Part shown: piece after piece, positions 6,000 to 7,381 of the stretch
Layout: the number at the start of each line of letters is the position of its first letter
How positions within the stretch are numbered: position 1 is the stretch's first letter
Assembly (NCBI GenBank): GCA_900758075.1
Contig: CAAEQF010000040.1
Location: forward strand, 1 to 7,381
Direction of reading: 5' to 3'
DNA from: Coriobacteriia bacterium
GTDB lineage: Bacteria > Actinomycetota > Coriobacteriia > Coriobacteriales > QAMH01
DNA length: 7,381 nucleotides
Position numbers and translations under genes: made by a program
Notes under the pieces: generated by a model
The model's input: the letters and a program-made list of their open reading frames with translations, nothing else
Told to the model about the DNA's origin: nothing
Database searches by the model: none

Positions 6000-7381
6000 C
6001 ACATTTCAGGCTTGCAAACGTCCTGTTCGCCTCCGATGATTTCATGGTGCAAAACTCCGAACTGTTCTACCGCAGCGAGGGCATGACGCGCCCCGACAGT
6101 GATGGGAGTGCGCTTGCCTTCACCGGCGAGGTCGACTTCCTGACGTACTTCAATGCCTTTTCCAATGCGAAGTGGCGCAAGTACGCCTCGCTCGACAACG
6201 TCTGGCTCCACCTCGAGCTTTCCGGTGCCCCCTGCGACGTCGTGTTCGAGGAGCTTGGACAGGACGGCACGGTCCATGCTACGCAGACACCGCTCGCGCA
6301 GGTCGCGGCCGCTGCAGATGCGCAAATCGTCGATGTCCAGCTGCCGGATTCGACGTCGGCGCTCGTCGGCTTCAGGCTCGTGAGCAAGGGCGAGGCACGC
6401 GTGTCCATCGCGTACTTCTACACGGTGGTCGAAGAAGAGAAGATTCGCCCGGTCAAGCTGGCAGTTTCCACGACCACGTTTCGCAAGGAGGAGTTCATCC
6501 TCCCCAACATCGAGACGATCAAGCGCGATGTCCTGGGCAGCGACGAGCCCATCGCGCGCAGCTTCCACCTGTTCGTGGTCGACAATGGTCGCACCCTCGA
6601 CGCGGCGGAGCTTTCCGATAATGGCGTTACCGTGCTGGCAAACCCCAACGTGGGCGGCTCGGGCGGCTTTGCGCGCGGCATGATGGAGACCATGGACAGT
6701 CCCGCGGGCTACACGCACGTTCTGCTGATGGACGACGACGTGAAGGTCTTCCCCGAGAGCTTCAAGCGCACGTTCAACTTGCTCTCACTGGCCAACGAGC
6801 ACTACAAGGACGCGTTCATCAACGGCGCGATGTTGTCGCTCGAAGAGCCAACGCTGCAATACGAAGACGTCGCCCACATCCTCGACCATGCGGCGTATCG
6901 CGCGGTCAAGGAGCAATACCACGTGGGGGAACTGGCCGACATCGCCGAGAACGAGCAGGTCGACGTCGAGGTGCCCAACGCCTACGGTGCCTGGTGGTTC
7001 AGCTGCATCCCGGTGAGCGCCGTGAGGGAGCGCGGTCTGCCGCTGCCCTTCTTCGTGCGCTGCGACGACGTCGAGTACGGCGCGCGCTGCAACCCAACCT
7101 ACATGGTGATGAACGGCATCTGCGTGTGGCACGCGAGCTTCGAGGGCCGCTACAAACCGTCGGTCGATTGCTATCAGTACTACCGCAACTTCCCGATCAT
7201 GATGGCCGTCGACGGCAAATGCAGCGAGTTCTACTTCAAGCTCCACCTGCGCAAATCGTTCTACAGCTTCCTGCGCCACCTGTACTATGATGCCTGCGAT
7301 CTGATCCTGGACGGCATCGAGGACTTCATGAAGGGCCCCCAATTTCTCGAGGAACCGCGCGGCGAAGAGCTTATGAAGTCG
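5996..7381 (+). CDS. GlfT2-like galactofuranosyltransferase, 3' end beyond window
   Basis: The frame starting at GTG 5996 stays open for 462 codons to the last base. Residues 1-150 form a beta-rich domain like the GlfT2 N-terminal one (FRLANVLFAS, ELFYRS, FLTYFNAFSNAKWRKY). A GT-A domain follows: LAVSTTTFRKEEF (155-167), FVVDNG, NPNVGGSGGFARG (217-228), the metal site LLMDDDV (Asp246-248), AWWFSCIP (Trp333/334), LPFFVRCDDVEYGAR (Asp357/358, catalytic base region) and ICVWH (His379). These match in order the DDD, WW, DD and H residues of Mycobacterium GlfT2, which polymerises galactofuranose from UDP-Galf. About 175 residues would remain if it has GlfT2's roughly 637-residue length. The start overlaps the upstream stop as GTGA, with only a weak Shine-Dalgarno, so translation is probably coupled. 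Family is confident; whether it polymerises or adds single Galf residues is not. Confidence 0.9.
   Translation, partial: MTHFRLANVLFASDDFMVQNSELFYRSEGMTRPDSDGSALAFTGEVDFLTYFNAFSNAKWRKYASLDNVWLHLELSGAPCDVVFEELGQDGTVHATQTPLAQVAAAADAQIVDVQLPDSTSALVGFRLVSKGEARVSIAYFYTVVEEEKIRPVKLAVSTTTFRKEEFILPNIETIKRDVLGSDEPIARSFHLFVVDNGRTLDAAELSDNGVTVLANPNVGGSGGFARGMMETMDSPAGYTHVLLMDDDVKVFPESFKRTFNLLSLANEHYKDAFINGAMLSLEEPTLQYEDVAHILDHAAYRAVKEQYHVGELADIAENEQVDVEVPNAYGAWWFSCIPVSAVRERGLPLPFFVRCDDVEYGARCNPTYMVMNGICVWHASFEGRYKPSVDCYQYYRNFPIMMAVDGKCSEFYFKLHLRKSFYSFLRHLYYDACDLILDGIEDFMKGPQFLEEPRGEELMKS

Noticed and set aside
4497..6002. 501-codon open frame on the minus strand
   Set aside because: It lies opposite the glycosyltransferase and has Arg/His/Val-rich composition with no recognisable motif; it is a typical high-GC shadow frame.
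5867..6718. 283-codon minus-strand frame across the junction of genes 3 and 4
   Set aside because: It is antisense to two family-matched genes and shows no motif or ribosome site of its own.

Overview
The window is high-GC, tightly packed coding DNA: four large plus-strand genes and one 160-base gap. All four concern cell-envelope glycopolymers. The GC-rich codon use, an insertase/teichoic-acid-polymerase fusion and a GlfT2-type galactofuranosyltransferase next to one another suggest a high-GC Gram-positive. I favour an actinobacterium of the class Coriobacteriia (Eggerthella/Slackia/Collinsella-like gut anaerobes). This is an inference from composition and gene content, since the window holds no marker gene.

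Layout. (1) Positions 1-1875: the 3' part of a gene whose product joins a YidC/Oxa1 membrane insertase domain to a cytosolic CDP-glycerol glycerophosphotransferase (TagB/TagF-like) domain. (2) Positions 1868-4036: overlaps gene 1 by 8 bases and encodes a seven-helix membrane protein with an extracytoplasmic alkaline-phosphatase/sulfatase-fold domain, with Thr where sulfatases carry the modified Cys; it is probably a phosphoglycerol-type transferase or hydrolase. (3) Positions 4037-4196: a gap holding two perfect 24-base direct repeats, a possible extended -10 promoter, and a good Shine-Dalgarno serving a four-codon mini-ORF whose stop overlaps the next start. (4) Positions 4197-5999: a two-domain family 2 glycosyltransferase whose second domain looks catalytically degenerate. 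(5) Positions 5996-7381: overlaps gene 3 by 4 bases (GTGA) and runs off the end; a GlfT2-like galactofuranosyltransferase with an N-terminal beta-rich domain.

How they may work together (inference). Gene 1 could add glycerol-phosphate units from CDP-glycerol on the inner face of the membrane. Gene 2 could transfer or remove phosphoglycerol on the outer face. Genes 3 and 4 could build the sugar part, including galactofuranose. Together they look like part of a locus for a phosphoglycerol- and galactofuranose-containing teichoic-acid-like polymer or lipoglycan. Genes 1-2 and 3-4 form two translationally coupled pairs, and the gap may hold a separate promoter for the second pair.

I saw no RNA genes, insertion sequences, CRISPR arrays or convincing terminators.
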